From: Anaerolinea sp.
GTDB lineage: Bacteria > Chloroflexota > Anaerolineae > Anaerolineales > Villigracilaceae
Direction of reading: 5' to 3'
Length of the DNA stretch: 50,779 nt
NCBI GenBank assembly: GCA_020719725.1
Contig: DYPU01000008.1
Location: forward strand, 1 to 50,779
Positions 41,524-49,911 of the stretch are shown here, piece after piece. A program made the position numbers and the translations under genes. The notes under the pieces were generated by a model that was not told the DNA's origin, made no database searches, and worked only from the letters and a program-made list of their open reading frames with translations. Each line of letters begins with the position of its first letter. The stretch's first letter is position 1.

Positions 41524-42348
41524 TTAGAAAAGATAAGCTGCCAGACAAGCTGCGCCAAGCAGCGCGCAATAAACAGCAAACCCATATAAGGAACGTTTGC
41601 CAAGAAAAGCGATCAGCCAGCGGATGGCAAACCAGCCGGTGATGGCTGCGCTGACAAATCCAACCGCTAAAAGAGGCAAAAATGTAGCCAGGTCTGGCAT
41701 TTGCAACACATCCAGCATCTCATATAGCCCGGCAGCCAACATAACCGGGACAGACATTAGAAAAGCAAAACGCGCGGCAGAAGGCCGATCCAGCCCGCGC
41801 AACATTCCGCCGCTGATGGTGGAGCCGCTACGCGAAGCCCCTGGAAAAACCGCGATGACCTGAAATAGACCAACCGTCAGCGCGTCCAACCAGGTCATCG
41901 ATTCTAGTTTGCGAACCCGCCTGCCAAAATATTCAGCGCAAGCCAGTAAAATGGCCGCCGCAAAAAGCCGAATTGCGGCTTCAAGCAGAGGTGCCTTGAA
42001 TAAGGCTTCGACCATATCTTTAAACAGTACGCCAGCCAGCAAGGCTGGCAGCGTGGCAATGACAATATACCAGCCCATTTTTGCGTTCATTGGAAGCTGC
42101 TTAAAATCGCGCAGACCGTCCAGGTTTTTAAGCGTGTCGCTGGCGATGGTGAATAAGTCTTCCCAAAAATAAACGACTAATGAAACAATCGTGCCGATTT
42201 GGATTAACACACTAAAGGAAAATAAGGCTATCTCATTAGGGTCGAGGCCCATCAAGTGTTCGGTGATGAGCAAATGGGCGGTGGATGAAACCGGAATAAA
42301 TTCGGTCAATCCCTGAATGATACCGAGCAGAAGGGCCAGAAAAAGATT
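41524..42348 (-). CDS. uppP: undecaprenyl-diphosphatase UppP (BacA)
   Basis: A 274-residue integral membrane enzyme that recycles undecaprenyl pyrophosphate to the monophosphate carrier for peptidoglycan and glycan export. GLTEFIPVSSTAHLLITEHLMG is the conserved catalytic motif with Glu and Ser, and VFPGASRSGSTISGGMLRGL is the second. About eight hydrophobic segments are visible. ATG 42348 overlaps the stop of the preceding cyclase gene (ATGA), so its translation is coupled to it. A 37-codon upstream extension belongs to that cyclase frame and is rejected. Confidence 0.96.
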   Translation of the reverse strand, partial: NLFLALLLGIIQGLTEFIPVSSTAHLLITEHLMGLDPNEIALFSFSVLIQIGTIVSLVVYFWEDLFTIASDTLKNLDGLRDFKQLPMNAKMGWYIVIATLPALLAGVLFKDMVEALFKAPLLEAAIRLFAAAILLACAEYFGRRVRKLESMTWLDALTVGLFQVIAVFPGASRSGSTISGGMLRGLDRPSAARFAFLMSVPVMLAAGLYEMLDVLQMPDLATFLPLLAVGFVSAAITGWFAIRWLIAFLGKRSLYGFAVYCALLGAACLAAYLF

Positions 42349-43567
42349 CATAGAATGGAGTAAACCTGAACAGGAAGTTCTTTGCCTTTCACAGAGATTT
42401 CTTTTTGGGCGTTGGGCTGAAACGCGGGTAATTTGGCAAGCGTGGCGGCTGAAATCCAAATCTCGCCTGCCCCAGCCGCGCTTTCGATACGCTGAGTAGT
42501 GTTAACCGTGTCACCAATCACATCATAAAATCGAATATTTTTACCCCCCAGCAATCCTTCCACCAGCGTCCCGGTGTGAACGCCAATACCGGCTCCCAGA
42601 TCATTTTTTTTTGCAGAGCATTCTCAGCTTGCAGGCGCAACTCACGAGCAGCCAATAAAGCATCTTCAGCAGAGATGAACACAGCCATGACTTCATCCGC
42701 CGTAAATTTATATTTAATAACCTGATGACGATCAAAAACCTGCTCAATCATACAGTAGTAGACATTGAGCAAAGAAGCCACTTCTTCAGGAGCGCGAACC
42801 TCGCTCCAACGGGTGAAACCCCGAATATCCATAAAAAGAATGGTACGCTCTTGGCGCGTCAGGAGCATCGACTCTGGGTTATTCAGGGCGCGGCCAAGCA
42901 AATCGCGGCCCAACAGCCATTCGGAATAAATTTTGAGTTGGTTGGCGGTTTGACGCAAGACAGCCATATAATTACGTGCGCTAACATCGGCCAGCCCGGT
43001 GGAAAGCCCCAGCGTGAGTGCCACCAATCCGATCAAAACATGAGAAGGATCGCCAAAAAAACTAAGAATAGAGATGGTTTGAGTTGGGTTAATGTATGTT
43101 TCAAAAATTGCATAAATCGCAAATAAGATGAGTGCTCGGACAATATTTTCGAGTACCAAGAGTAGACGGTTGAACCAGATCGCCTTGCTGCTTTGTAGGG
43201 CCTGGAATGTGCCCACAAAAAAGGCAAATAGCCAATAAACAGTGTGATGTGGCGATTCAAAGAAAACCAGGCCCTCAATTGCCATTTCACCCAGGCTGTA
43301 TAGCGCAGGGGCCAGCAAATTTCCAAGAAAGCGCTGGAAAGGTGGGCGATCTGCTTTTAGCGTCAGCCAGTAGGCCTGGACAAAAGCAGATGGGATAAGG
43401 ACATACAGATCTGGCTTGGCAAGGTATTGCCAGCCTTCACGCAGGGCTTCAATAAAAATAATGCCTATCGGAAATTGGCCGCTATTACGCAAAAGTTCCT
43501 GCCAAAAGCGGCCCAAGTGTGAACCAAAAAGGCGTTGGTCTATTGAAGCGACTGGCTTTTTATTCAT
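42348..43567 (-). pseudogene. class III adenylate/guanylate cyclase, frame broken at an A9 tract
   Basis: The first frame (43567-42518) has an N-terminal region with about six hydrophobic segments to residue ~185, a short linker, and a cyclase homology domain beginning RTILFMDIRGFTRWSE with the first metal Asp and YKFTADEVMAVF with the second. At minus-strand A9 (42612-42604) it leaves the family sequence and stops. Removing one A restores NDLGAGIGVHTGTLVEGLLGG and RFYDVIGDTVNTTQRIES to VYSIL (stop 42350-42348). So this is one gene interrupted in a homopolymer. Polymerase slippage on A9 could still yield full-length protein. The start overlaps the tgt stop (ATGA) and the end overlaps uppP. 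Confidence 0.8.
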
Positions 43568-44685
43568 GTTGTTTTGGCTCTCTTGGCATTATTGTCCCAT
43601 TGAGCCAGCATTTGCGGGGCTTGTTCTGTAAAGGTACCATCGGCAATGGCAATACGAATTTTCTCCATCAACCGGATCAACGCGCGCAGATTGTGAATCG
43701 AGATCAATGTTCCGGCCAGCAACTCTTTGGCGGCAATCAAATGACGCAGGTAAGCGCGGCTAAAGGTGCGGCAGGTGTAACAATCGCAAGTTTCGTCAAT
43801 CGGGCGCGGATCGCGGGCAAAGGGCGCATTCATCAGGTTCAGCCGCCCCTCGGGGCTGAAGGCGGCGTGGTGGCGGGCCAGCCTGGTTGGCAAAACACAG
43901 TCAAAGATATCGACACCGCGTAAAACGCCGTTGATCAGGTCTTCGGGAGTGCCGACGCCCATCAGATAACGCGGTTTATTCTCTGGTAACAGCGGCGTAA
44001 CCACATCCAGGGTCTTGTACATCTCATCTTTGGTTTCGCCAACCGAAAGCCCGCCAATGGCGATGCCAGGAAACGGCAGCGCGGCAATAAATTCGGCAGA
44101 TTGAGCGCGCAAATCGGGATCAACGCCCCCTTGAACAATGCCAAACAGGGCCTGGTCGGTTCGACCATGTCCATTTAGCGAACGGACAGCCCAACGGTGG
44201 GTGCGTTCCATCGCTTTTTGGATGTAGACCGGATCATTGGGGTCGGCGCATTCGTCGAAAGCCATGATAATATCCGCGCCGAGGTTGTTTTGAATCTGAA
44301 TGGAACGTTCGGGGGTGAAACGGTGCATCGAGCCGTCGATATGGCTTTTGAAGGTAACACCATCTTCATCGATTTTGCGAATTTTGGAAAGCGAAAAAAC
44401 CTGAAATCCCCCCGAATCGGTCAACATGGGGTTGGGCCACTGCATAAAATTGTGCAGGCCGCCCATCTCGCGCACCAGTTCATCGCCTGGGCGCAGATAG
44501 AGGTGATAGGTGTTGGAAAGCACCAATGAGGCGTTAATGCCTTTGAGATGCTCTGGCGTCAGGGTTTTGACGGTGGCCTGGGTGCCAACCGGGGCAAAAA
44601 CCGGGGTTTGCAGGTCGCCATGCGGTGTGCGAAAAATACCCGCGCGGGCGCGTCCGTTTTTGGAGGTGATGGTGTATTCAAACAT
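43564..44685 (-). CDS. tgt: tRNA-guanine transglycosylase
   Basis: A 373-residue bacterial TGT that swaps the wobble guanine of GUN-anticodon tRNAs for preQ1, the step before QueA. Asp90 in MLTDSGGFQVFSL and the nucleophile Asp in DIFDCVLPTRLARHH are present. The zinc site is CDCYTCRTFSRAYLRHL plus a later His in IHNLRALI. GGLSVGETKDEMY is the preQ1-pocket region. ATG 44685 has TACAAT exactly 7 nt before it, predicting a leaderless mRNA. Confidence 0.97.
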   Translation of the reverse strand: MFEYTITSKNGRARAGIFRTPHGDLQTPVFAPVGTQATVKTLTPEHLKGINASLVLSNTYHLYLRPGDELVREMGGLHNFMQWPNPMLTDSGGFQVFSLSKIRKIDEDGVTFKSHIDGSMHRFTPERSIQIQNNLGADIIMAFDECADPNDPVYIQKAMERTHRWAVRSLNGHGRTDQALFGIVQGGVDPDLRAQSAEFIAALPFPGIAIGGLSVGETKDEMYKTLDVVTPLLPENKPRYLMGVGTPEDLINGVLRGVDIFDCVLPTRLARHHAAFSPEGRLNLMNAPFARDPRPIDETCDCYTCRTFSRAYLRHLIAAKELLAGTLISIHNLRALIRLMEKIRIAIADGTFTEQAPQMLAQWDNNAKRAKTT

Positions 44686-44692
44686 AACCGGG

Positions 44693-44698
44693 ATTGTA
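44693..44698 (-). promoter_or_regulatory. -10 box predicting a leaderless mRNA for tgt
   Basis: Minus-strand TACAAT ends 7 nt before ATG 44685. The region where a -35 would be (CTGGCA, 17 bases upstream) lies in the loop and stem of the upstream gene's terminator. Confidence 0.5.
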
Positions 44699-44702
44699 AA
44701 CG

Positions 44703-44735
44703 AAAACGCAGAGAATGCCAGAATCTCTGCGTTTT
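44703..44735 (-). terminator. terminator of the MBL hydrolase gene
   Basis: AAAACGCAGAGA (44703-44714) pairs with TCTCTGCGTTTT (44724-44735), a 12-bp stem, 9-base loop, with a T-rich foot on the minus strand. It begins 8 bases after the MBL stop. Confidence 0.8.
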
Positions 44736-44742
44736 GTGTGAA

Positions 44743-45648
44743 CTACAGGCTGCGAAATTTTCTCCAATAGCGTTGCAGGCCATCGGCGCTCATTCCAAGC
44801 GGGTTCGCCAACAGATAAGCCTCGCGCACTTCCTGCGGCAGGCCGATTGCGCGGCCCTGGGATTCCATCCAAGCCACAAAGGCCTGGCGCAGCTCTTCGA
44901 GCGGCGGGTCGGCGGGCATCACTTGTTCCAACCAGCGCGCCACATCATCCAAAACAGTGTGAATAGCGTCAAAATGCCAGTCTGGGTCGTCAAAAATTCC
45001 AAAATGAGTTGGCACAACGTGAGTTGCGCCCAGGCTCTGCAATTTTCGAATCGATGCGTGCCAACGCTCCAGGTGTAGTTCGGGCGGCACAAACGGCAAA
45101 CGCAGGTAAGGGTAAGCCGAAATGCGAATGCCGCCCACGTCCCCGGTAAAACAGTAGCCCTCCCAAAAATAAGCCAAATGATGTTCGGCATGGCCGGGTG
45201 TATCAAAGGCCGTTATATGCAGGCCGCCGCCCAGGCTCACTTGCTCGCCATCCGACAAAATGGTCAGGCTGGCGGGCGGCACGGGCAAAAAGTCACCCCA
45301 CAGGGGTTGCATTTTTTCGCCATAAATGCGGGTGGCCGAGGCGATCAGCTTTTCGGGGTTAAGCAGGTGCGGCGCGCCATTGGCATGGACATAGATTTTG
45401 GCCCCTTGCGCGGCCAAAAAACCAGCAGCGCCAGCATGATCGAGATGAATATGGGTGAGAAAGACATGGGTGATGTCTTGCAGGCCATAGCCCTGTCCGG
45501 CCAGCGCTCGCTCCAAGTTTGGCACAGTGGAACCGGGGCCAGATTCGATTAACGCTACCCCAGTGGCATGGGGAATCATGTAAGCAGCAATTGCGGTTTC
45601 TTTGCCCTGAAAATTTAAGTCGAGGGGTTGAAGGCTGGTCTTTGCCAT
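44743..45648 (-). CDS. metallo-beta-lactamase fold hydrolase
   Basis: A 301-residue metal-dependent hydrolase. The metal motif HIHLDHAGAAG is complete. Additional ligands are His in PGHAEHHLAYF, Asp in FTGDVGGIR and His in VVPTHFGIFDD. A C-terminal helical extension follows from ~residue 225. It resembles general MBL proteins with glyoxalase II- or quinolone-type activity, and no specific substrate can be given. It overlaps the DUF58 gene end by 34 bases with GGAGAAT before its ATG, so it belongs to the MoxR-DUF58 operon. Confidence 0.87.
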   Translation of the reverse strand: MAKTSLQPLDLNFQGKETAIAAYMIPHATGVALIESGPGSTVPNLERALAGQGYGLQDITHVFLTHIHLDHAGAAGFLAAQGAKIYVHANGAPHLLNPEKLIASATRIYGEKMQPLWGDFLPVPPASLTILSDGEQVSLGGGLHITAFDTPGHAEHHLAYFWEGYCFTGDVGGIRISAYPYLRLPFVPPELHLERWHASIRKLQSLGATHVVPTHFGIFDDPDWHFDAIHTVLDDVARWLEQVMPADPPLEELRQAFVAWMESQGRAIGLPQEVREAYLLANPLGMSADGLQRYWRKFRSL

Positions 45649-46967
45649 GCGCTATTCTCCGTAATTCGGTTTTGGGCGGCAAACTGGCTAAGGGTTTCGG
45701 CCAAAGTTTCACCGTTGCTAATTTTACAAACCGGCACAGCCCGCTGGGCCAGGGTTTCGGCCAATGCTTCGGTGTGTTCGTGCCCGCCAAAGGTTTGGCT
45801 CATCAGCAGGATGACGAGCGGACGCACCCCACGCCGGGCGAGGTTTTTGACTGCCAGCAGCACGTCCTGCCGCCCAGAGGGGGTGATCAAGAACGCGCTG
45901 GACCCGCGCGGCATTCGCGGCGCGAGCGCATCCACCAGGCTGACGAGGGGGAGTTGGCCCTCGGCCTGCACAAAGGCCAGGGTTTCGAGCAGTTTTGCTT
46001 CCTGGCGCTGGCTGCGCTCGGCTGGGATGACAGTGTAGGCCGGGCCTTCCGTCACAAATCCAACCGAGCGGCGGCGGGCAATAAAATAATGCGCCAGCGA
46101 GGCGGTGACGGTGATGGCGTATTCGAGGCTGGAGGGCGGAACAGAAAGCTCCGGGCGGCGCTGAAGCGTCCAATCGTGCCAGGAGGTCGGGCGCGAAGCC
46201 GGCAGTTCGTGGTGCAGGCCCACCTGGGCATCGAGAAAAAGCCAAATTTCGGCTTGTGGGTCTTGTTCAAATTCTTTAACCATCAATTTGCCACGGCGCG
46301 CACTACTCGGCCAATGGATGCGCTTGATCGGGTCGCCGTGAGTGTATTCGCGCAGGCCTGAGGCATGGGGCGTGATTTCAAGCGCTTTCTGACGCATGGC
46401 TTTGCCGCCGGGCAACAACCCTGCCGGTGAGGGAAACTCGCTGATAGGCAGAATGAGGGGCAGAACGAGCAAGGCATCGGCTTGATGAAATTTTCGTTTA
46501 ACGGTAAACAGGCCGAAGGGGTCGCCAGAGGCCAGCGTGGTCGGCCCGAGTTGGTAAACGCCGCGACGAGTGAGCCAGGTGCGGGCGAGGTAAGACCGGT
46601 TCTGTTTTCCTCCCAAATTGGTGAGCAAACGCGAACCGGCAGCCTGGGGCAGGTTGGAGCGATTTTCGACTTCGATCCACAGACGTGGCAGGCGGCTTTG
46701 GTTGTGAATTTCAAAGTTTTCTTCAAAAACGTCGCCAACAGAGGCGCGCAGAGAGCGCGCCAGGCGCACCAGGCGCAAGTTGCGCAGCGAGAGCCGCGTC
46801 CAAAGCCAGGCTGCGCCGAGTAAAAGCCCGCTAAGGTAGACGAGGCGGACGTAAAGCGTGGCTCCATTGAGGGCCAGGCCAGCCAGCCCAATCGCAAAGA
46901 GAAGGAGCAGAAGAAGGCGGGCGGGGTTGCGCATTTCAGGCGGTAAATGTGCCGCCAGGGACGGCAA
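45615..46967 (-). CDS. DUF58 membrane protein, partner of MoxR
   Basis: A 450-residue protein with two N-terminal transmembrane segments (residues ~15-50), an outward beta region, and the DUF58 core beginning near residue 195 (GLREYTHGDPIKRIHWPSSARRGKLMVKEFEQDP), the family hallmark. The remainder is a von Willebrand A-like fold (WLFLDAQVG). DUF58 proteins usually sit next to MoxR ATPases and are thought to be remodelled or chaperoned by them, possibly during envelope or metal-enzyme assembly. It overlaps the MoxR stop by 32 bases and the MBL start by 34, a tightly coupled set of three genes. Confidence 0.9.
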   Translation of the reverse strand: MPSLAAHLPPEMRNPARLLLLLLFAIGLAGLALNGATLYVRLVYLSGLLLGAAWLWTRLSLRNLRLVRLARSLRASVGDVFEENFEIHNQSRLPRLWIEVENRSNLPQAAGSRLLTNLGGKQNRSYLARTWLTRRGVYQLGPTTLASGDPFGLFTVKRKFHQADALLVLPLILPISEFPSPAGLLPGGKAMRQKALEITPHASGLREYTHGDPIKRIHWPSSARRGKLMVKEFEQDPQAEIWLFLDAQVGLHHELPASRPTSWHDWTLQRRPELSVPPSSLEYAITVTASLAHYFIARRRSVGFVTEGPAYTVIPAERSQRQEAKLLETLAFVQAEGQLPLVSLVDALAPRMPRGSSAFLITPSGRQDVLLAVKNLARRGVRPLVILLMSQTFGGHEHTEALAETLAQRAVPVCKISNGETLAETLSQFAAQNRITENSAWQRPAFNPST

Positions 46968-47886
46968 CAGCCAGTAAGAGTTCCTGCACCAGGCGCTCGG
47001 CTGTTACTTCGCGCAGGCGGGCGGCGGGATTGACAATGATACGGTGAGCCAGGACGGCTCCGGCCAGGGCTTTAACGTCATCGGGGAGCACATAGGCGCG
47101 ACCCAATAGGGCCGCGCGGGCCTGGGCAGAGCGAAAGAGAGCCAACGAGCCGCGCGGGCTGGCTCCCAGGTATATATCGCTGTGTTGGCGACTGCGCTGC
47201 ACCAGGTCTACGATGTAACGCTTGACTGCAGGAGAAACGAAGACCGTTTTGACAGCGGCGGCGGCTTGTAAAACTTCTTGGGCTGAGATGATGGCGCTGA
47301 CGGTTTCAATGGGATGTTGAAGTTGTTGGTTTTCGAGAACGCGGATTTCTTCGCTAAGGCTGGGGTAGCCCAGCCGCAGGCGTAGCAAAAAGCGGTCTAG
47401 TTGGGCTTCGGGCAGCGGAAAAGTGCCTTCATATTCAATGGGGTTCTGGGTGGCGAGTATCATAAAGGGCCGCGGTAGGATGTGAGTGATTCCATCGACG
47501 GTGACTTGCCGTTCTTCCATGGCTTCCAACAAGGCGGCCTGGGTTTTGGGGGTGGCGCGGTTGATTTCATCGGCCAGGATGATTTGGCCGAAGAGTGGGC
47601 CAGGGCGAAATTCGAATTTATGGTTTTCCTGGTTGAAGATGGACGTGCCGGTCACATCAGAGGGGAGCATATCTGGAGTAAATTGCAGGCGATTGAAGGC
47701 GCAGCCCAACGATTTGGCAAGGGTGCGAGCCAATACGGTTTTCCCAACGCCTGGAACATCTTCGATGAGGAGATGGCCCTGGCAAAGTAAGCCGACGGTG
47801 ATGAGATCGAGAGCGGCGCGTTTGCCGATGAATACGGTTTCGAGGTTTGCAAATAATTTTTCGCCAAATTCTTTGACATCGGTCAT
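46936..47886 (-). CDS. MoxR-family AAA+ ATPase
   Basis: A 316-residue ATPase. Walker A GVGKTVLARTLA, Walker B IILADEINRATPKTQAALLEAMEE, sensor 1 FMILATQNPIEYEGTFPLPEAQLDRF and a C-terminal lid with GASPRGSLALFRSAQARA are all present, a standard MoxR. It probably acts as a chaperone on the DUF58 protein encoded next. ATG 47886 with AAGGATG upstream is chosen; 22 upstream in-frame codons have no support. Transcription starts in the region facing the divergent tRNA-Arg gene. Confidence 0.94.
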   Translation of the reverse strand: MTDVKEFGEKLFANLETVFIGKRAALDLITVGLLCQGHLLIEDVPGVGKTVLARTLAKSLGCAFNRLQFTPDMLPSDVTGTSIFNQENHKFEFRPGPLFGQIILADEINRATPKTQAALLEAMEERQVTVDGITHILPRPFMILATQNPIEYEGTFPLPEAQLDRFLLRLRLGYPSLSEEIRVLENQQLQHPIETVSAIISAQEVLQAAAAVKTVFVSPAVKRYIVDLVQRSRQHSDIYLGASPRGSLALFRSAQARAALLGRAYVLPDDVKALAGAVLAHRIIVNPAARLREVTAERLVQELLLAVAVPGGTFTA

Positions 47887-47961
47887 GGAATGCATCCTTT
47901 TTTTGGCTAAGTATGTTGATTGTAGGGTATTTTGGCGAGAATGGCAATGCAAAGAAACTGG

Positions 47962-47967
47962 TATAAT
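47962..47967 (+). promoter_or_regulatory. tRNA-Arg -10 box
   Basis: A consensus TATAAT 9 nt before the tRNA. No convincing -35 hexamer at the usual distance. Confidence 0.55.
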
Positions 47968-47976
47968 GGCGGTTAT

Positions 47977-48049
47977 GCCTCAGTAGCTCAATGGATAGAG
48001 CGCCTGACTTCGGATCAGTAGGTTCCGGGTTCAACTCCTGGCTGGGGCA
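47977..48049 (+). tRNA. tRNA-Arg (anticodon TCG)
   Basis: The acceptor stem GCCTCAG (47977-47983) pairs with CTGGGGC (48042-48048) with one G-T. The anticodon loop CTTCGGA, in a CTGA/TCAG stem, carries TCG, reading CGA and other CGN codons. The T-arm GGGTTCAACTCC is standard. No CCA is encoded, unlike the tRNA-Leu in this window. The 3' end is the probable attachment site of the adjacent integrase. Confidence 0.95.
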
Positions 48050-48078
48050 CTTATTTACCCATAAATATCGGCTTTCCA

Positions 48079-48114
48079 AAAGAGAGAACCCCCATATATG
48101 GGGGTTCTCTCTTT
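48079..48114. terminator. 36-bp perfect palindrome / bidirectional terminator
   Basis: Bases 48079-48096 are the exact reverse complement of 48097-48114 (AAAGAGAGAACCCCCATA and its complement). On either strand this gives a GC-rich stem with an A-rich foot and TTT after it. It lies between tRNA-Arg and the integrase stop and can end transcripts from both. Confidence 0.85.
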
Positions 48115-48139
48115 CCGCCGTTCTCCGATGTCCTTAAAG

Positions 48140-48180
48140 CGGTGCAATTCGGTGCAATAGGCTTTTTTATCGGTGCAATT
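48140..48180. repeat. three direct repeats CGGTGCAAT beside the integrase
   Basis: CGGTGCAAT occurs at 48140-48148, 48150-48158 and 48171-48179, the first two 10 bases apart (one helical turn) and the third two turns further. All lie within 50 bases of the integrase stop and 90-130 bases from the tRNA. This is the typical placing of arm-type binding sites for a tyrosine integrase; that role is inference. Confidence 0.6.
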
Positions 48181-48188
48181 CTCCCTGT

Positions 48189-49355
48189 TTAAATTGCCGG
48201 AAAATTGTCATGGTTTGGCCTACTGGCCTTCTCAAGAGGCTGGTTCAGGTCTTCAAAGCCTCCTGGGATTAAGTGAGCGTAAATTTCAAGAGTTATATTG
48301 GGAGATGAATGCCCAAGATAGCGGGAAATCTGAACGATAGAAAACCCCCTGGCAATCATGGTGGATGCAGTATTGTGACGCAGGTCATGAAAGCGCAGTT
48401 TTGGCAAGCCGAAGCTTTTCAGCATTTTGTCGAAATCTCTTTGCATGTTGCGCTGGTCGAGCGGGGTTCCAATCGTGCTGGTGAAGAGCAGGTCGTTTTC
48501 CTGCCATTTGCTTCCCATAAACTTTGAGTATTCTTGTTGTGAGCGGGCATGTTGCTGGAGCATTTCGGTGAGTTCAGCGCTAATTTTCAATGTGCGTTTG
48601 CTGTAGGCTGTTTTTAGTGGGGCGAATTCAAATCGTGAGCCACTCTGTCCGTAGCGGGACAATTGCTGTATCACCCGAATTTCGCCACGCTCCAGTTCCA
48701 CATTTCTCCATGTTAATCCCAGTAGTTCGCCCTGACGCATACCTGTAGAAATTGCAAGCCGGTATAAAACGCCAAAATTCGACGAGTGGGTTGCTTGTAT
48801 AAAGGTCTCATACTCTGCCGCTGAGAAGATTTTGATCTTCTCAGGGTTTTGTTCTTTTGCAGGTACATCGGCATACTGAGCCGGGTTTGTCAGCAGATAA
48901 CCCTGACGTACGGCATCGGCGAAGATTGCGAATAAGACCCTATGGGTGTGGCGTATGATTTCAACTGTGGCGCCATCTTGGATGAGACGTGCGTAAAACG
49001 CATTGACGGTTGGCAGTTTGATTTCACGTATCTTTAATTCACCCAGTATTGGAACGATAAATCGTTCGCAGTAACGGGTGTAATCAAAGAGTGTTTTTGG
49101 CTTGACAGTGAGTTTTTTGCGCACCAGCCATTCCGATACAAATTCTGAAACCAGTTTGCTGTGATTAAGCGAATCCATTCCCAGCGTTACCTGGTTTCCA
49201 ATTTCGCGCAGCCAGGCTTCGGCCTCCCTTTTGGTGCGGAAAGATTTGGTCAGCCGTTTACCACCCGGCAAACTATATTGGGCGCGGATTGATCCAGAAG
49301 GATTGGTGCTGATGGACCCCGATTGGGGTGGGCGGTAAGATTTTTTCCGTGACAT
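48189..49355 (-). CDS. tyrosine-type site-specific integrase
   Basis: A 388-residue phage-type integrase. Residues ~1-60 form an arm-binding, AP2-like domain (GSIRAQYSLPGGKRLTKSFRTKREAEAWL). The core-binding SAM-like domain covers ~65-165 (FVSEWLVRKKLTVKPKTLFDYTRY), then the catalytic domain. All active-site residues are visible: Arg in STGMRQGELLGL, Lys near PLKTAYSKR, His-x-x-Arg in FHDLRHNTAS, His in YLGHSSPN and Tyr in EIYAHLIPG. It is intact. Position and orientation next to a tRNA 3' end are those of an integrated element extending to the right. AAAGGATG precedes the ATG. Confidence 0.95.
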   Translation of the reverse strand: MSRKKSYRPPQSGSISTNPSGSIRAQYSLPGGKRLTKSFRTKREAEAWLREIGNQVTLGMDSLNHSKLVSEFVSEWLVRKKLTVKPKTLFDYTRYCERFIVPILGELKIREIKLPTVNAFYARLIQDGATVEIIRHTHRVLFAIFADAVRQGYLLTNPAQYADVPAKEQNPEKIKIFSAAEYETFIQATHSSNFGVLYRLAISTGMRQGELLGLTWRNVELERGEIRVIQQLSRYGQSGSRFEFAPLKTAYSKRTLKISAELTEMLQQHARSQQEYSKFMGSKWQENDLLFTSTIGTPLDQRNMQRDFDKMLKSFGLPKLRFHDLRHNTASTMIARGFSIVQISRYLGHSSPNITLEIYAHLIPGGFEDLNQPLEKASRPNHDNFPAI

Positions 49356-49449
49356 ATTTCATCCTTTCAAATCGATGAAACAGTCACCAGGAAATATATC
49401 GGTTTTTAAGGTGCAGTGATTCATTGATTTTATCCCAATTTTGTTCAGG

Positions 49450-49857
49450 TTATACCTGGGCTGCACACGCCTGCTGATTAAGATAGGCGTTTAGCTGAGT
49501 CGTGGCAATCCTGATCAATGTGCGGAATTTTACCGAAGGGATTTTTTCTGCACCCACCAAGCCATACGTGGTTGAACGTCCAAAAAATATTTTAGCGGCA
49601 ACATCCTCCACGCTGAAAAATTTAACACCCACTTCGTAGTATTCACCCAATTTGGATTCCAGATACTGCTCAAACTTATTTACTGGAACACGAAGCAGGC
49701 GGCCAAAATATATGACGGGCATCTCACCATCGCGAGCAAGGTTATTTACTGTTGAGCTGCTAACGTTTAGGCGCTGGGCAACTTCTTTAACTGTCAGATA
49801 TTGGTGTTCATCGGGTTGATGATGAATGATAGGGGTAGAAATATTTGTGTTTAACAT
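49450..49857 (-). CDS. double excisionase-like DNA-binding protein
   Basis: A 135-residue protein made of two tandem MerR-like/HTH_17 units. Unit 1 (~20-68) has YLTVKEVAQRLNVSSSTVNNLARDGEMPVIYFGRLLRVPVNKF; unit 2 (~79-130) has FFSVEDVAAKIFFGRSTTYGLVGAEKIPSVKFRTLIRI, with the same helix-turn-helix and wing layout. Standard excisionases have one such unit in 60-80 residues. It lies 94 bases upstream of the integrase start on the same strand, so it probably regulates or directs the integrase; whether it drives excision or acts as repressor is not known. GGAGG precedes the ATG. Confidence 0.82.
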   Translation of the reverse strand: MLNTNISTPIIHHQPDEHQYLTVKEVAQRLNVSSSTVNNLARDGEMPVIYFGRLLRVPVNKFEQYLESKLGEYYEVGVKFFSVEDVAAKIFFGRSTTYGLVGAEKIPSVKFRTLIRIATTQLNAYLNQQACAAQV

Positions 49858-49911
49858 TTTTGGTCCTCCATGAATTTGATTTGGAGAACTGACAACGCTG
49901 CCAGGAAAGCA

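Noticed and set aside
48140-48180. Short CRISPR-like array
   Set aside because: The repeats are only 9 bases with 1- and 12-base gaps, and no cas genes are present; integrase arm sites fit better.
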